Shown: piece after piece, positions 7,732 to 8,582 of the stretch
Numbering within the stretch: the stretch's first letter is position 1
Layout: every line of letters starts with the position of its first letter
DNA from: Gammaproteobacteria bacterium
GTDB lineage: Bacteria > Pseudomonadota > Gammaproteobacteria > DSM-16500
Direction: 5' to 3'
Length of the DNA stretch: 8,582 nt
Assembly (NCBI GenBank): GCA_021323555.1
Contig: JAJONP010000076.1
Coordinates: 1 to 8,582, forward strand
Position numbers and translations under genes: made by a program
The notes under the pieces: model-generated
Told to the model about the DNA's origin: nothing
The model's database searches: none
The model's input: only the letters and a program-made list of their open reading frames with translations

Positions 7732-7738
7732 CGGCTCA
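7710..7738. promoter_or_regulatory. Promoter-overlapping palindrome, probable operator 2 of fic
   Basis: TGAGCCGATTA (7710-7720) and TAATCGGCTCA (7728-7738) are perfect 11-bp inverted arms around a 7-base centre. The right arm contains four bases of the -10 box and ends on the A of the ATG; the left arm lies in the spacer. A protein bound here would block RNA polymerase. The site repeats the core of the palindrome at 7663-7695. Confidence 0.7.
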
Positions 7739-8582
7739 TGGACAGATATAACTGGCAAAAAGCAGATTGGCCTCATTTTCGATATGATTTATTGGCTATC
7801 AATGACATCCTACTTTCTATTGCGGAAAAAACAGGGTTTATCCGTGGAAAATTAACGCATTTAGCTAAGAACCTGCAAACAGAAGCCATGATGAGTTTGA
7901 TGATAGAAGAAGCAATGACAACCTCTGAAATTGAGGGTGAATTTATTAGTCGACCAGATGTCCGATCATCTATCAAAAACAAGCTTGGGTTGAATTCAGA
8001 AATGGTCCAGATCCATGATAAAAGAGCGCAAGGTATCGTGGAATTAATGTTTGACGTACGGCATACCTTTCAGCAACCTTTAACAAAAACGAAATTATTT
8101 CAGTGGCATTTGATGTTGTTAGGAGGGTCAGCTAATCCCAATCTTAGAATTGCTTATTGGAGAACGCATGAAGAACCTATGCAAATTGTTTCAGGACATC
8201 ATGGCAGATGGGTTGTACATTATGAGGCACCCCCTTCAAAGAATGTTCCCAAAGAAATGGAAAAATTTATTCGATGGTTTAATAGTACAGCGCCTGGAAA
8301 ACCTCATGCAATTCATTATGCGCCGGTACGTGCAGCCATTGCTCATTTATATTTTGAAAGTATCCATCCTTTTGAAGATGGGAATGGCAGAATTGGTCGA
8401 GCCATTGCTGAAAAAGCGCTATCACAAGGATTTGGATTTCCAGCGATATTAAGTTTGTCTCAGGTTATTAAAGCAGAAAAAAAAGCCTATTATGCTGCTT
8501 TAAATGCAGCTTCTAAAACAAATGAAATAACCCCCTGGATTCATTACTTTGTCAATGTGGTGTTAGCTGCGCAAGTGGAAGT
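7738..8582 (+). CDS. Fic-family AMP-transferase, N-terminal part (runs off window)
   Basis: The frame is open for 281 codons from the ATG at 7738 to the window edge. Fic enzymes transfer AMP, or a related group, from a nucleotide to a hydroxyl on target proteins. The N-terminus, MDRYNWQKADWPHFRYD, matches the DUF4172 domain found before many Fic domains. Thr62-x3-Glu66-Gly67 (TSEIEG) fits the [S/T]xxxE[G/N] inhibitory motif, whose Glu blocks productive ATP binding; its N-terminal position makes this a class II Fic. The active-site motif HPFEDGNGRIGR (210-221) is complete, with catalytic His210 and the anion-binding GNGR loop. Proteins of this type usually have about 370 residues and often end in a winged-helix domain, which would lie beyond the window. 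No Shine-Dalgarno sequence precedes the start. Several fortuitous frames in and opposite this gene are not genes. Confidence 0.92.
   Translation, partial: MDRYNWQKADWPHFRYDLLAINDILLSIAEKTGFIRGKLTHLAKNLQTEAMMSLMIEEAMTTSEIEGEFISRPDVRSSIKNKLGLNSEMVQIHDKRAQGIVELMFDVRHTFQQPLTKTKLFQWHLMLLGGSANPNLRIAYWRTHEEPMQIVSGHHGRWVVHYEAPPSKNVPKEMEKFIRWFNSTAPGKPHAIHYAPVRAAIAHLYFESIHPFEDGNGRIGRAIAEKALSQGFGFPAILSLSQVIKAEKKAYYAALNAASKTNEITPWIHYFVNVVLAAQVE

Larger units (their letters stand above)
7568..7737. other. Divergent intergenic region between infA and fic
   Basis: This AT-rich gap holds the control sequences for both neighbours. For infA the best minus-strand promoter I find is TTGCTT, 17 bases, then CATTAT (about 7605-7633), a modest match. 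A 10-base direct repeat, CATAAATAAT, occurs at 7583-7592 and 7597-7606 in the infA leader. The fic side holds two palindromes and a good promoter, listed separately. No small gene is supported here. Confidence 0.5.

Noticed and set aside
7663..7738. The paired palindromes as a CRISPR array or transposon ends
   Set aside because: Only two dyads with different arm lengths, no spacers of constant length, no target-site duplication and no transposase; their position on the fic promoter explains them better.
7773..7982. Minus-strand reading frame opposite fic
   Set aside because: It is antisense to the strongly recognised DUF4172-Fic coding frame and has no family resemblance or ribosome site.
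8150..8452. Plus-strand frame inside fic
   Set aside because: It is a shadow of the Fic frame, which carries the intact HPFEDGNGRIGR motif over the same bases.

Overview
The window looks like a stretch of chromosome from an AT-rich gammaproteobacterium. LipA, LipB, BipA/TypA, IF-1 and SohB all read as gammaproteobacterial versions. The DedA-PAP2 protein with an LssY-type C-terminal domain recalls Legionella and its relatives, so an organism of the Legionellales/Coxiellaceae kind is my best guess. This rests on remembered protein similarity only; no rRNA or other phylogenetic marker lies in the window.

Layout. A short plus-strand reading frame at the left edge (1-162) is the tail of an unrecognised, probably damaged gene that converges on sohB. 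Eight genes then run on the minus strand. In transcription order (right to left) they are infA (translation initiation factor IF-1 with a 19-residue tail), typA/bipA (ribosome-associated GTPase), hicB and hicA (toxin-antitoxin pair, antitoxin first), lipB and lipA (lipoate attachment and synthesis), a three-part membrane protein (DedA + PAP2 phosphatase + LssY C-terminal domain), and sohB (inner-membrane serine peptidase). At the right edge a Fic-family AMPylase gene starts on the plus strand, diverging from infA and running off the window.

How the parts fit. From hicB to sohB the genes are packed tightly: gaps of 22, 22 and 12 bases, a 4-base ATGA overlap, then a gap of 3. No convincing promoter is visible inside this run, so the lipoate genes and the two envelope genes may be transcribed, at least partly, from the promoter ahead of hicB. 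The 116-base gap between typA and hicB holds an 11-bp-arm palindrome of REP-like appearance, a perfect TATAAT -10 box for hicB, and a small dyad over its -35 region.

The most striking regulatory region is 7663-7740, upstream of fic. Two related palindromes (cores TGAGCCGATTA and TAATCGGCTCA) have centres 45 bp apart. The second spans the spacer and -10 of a TTGATT-17-TATAAT promoter and ends on the A of the fic start codon. The predicted transcription start is at that A, which suggests a leaderless mRNA under tight, probably self-encoded, control. Apart from this and the hicBA placement, the gene content is mostly ordinary housekeeping. I found no clearly new biological system, only several testable regulatory arrangements.
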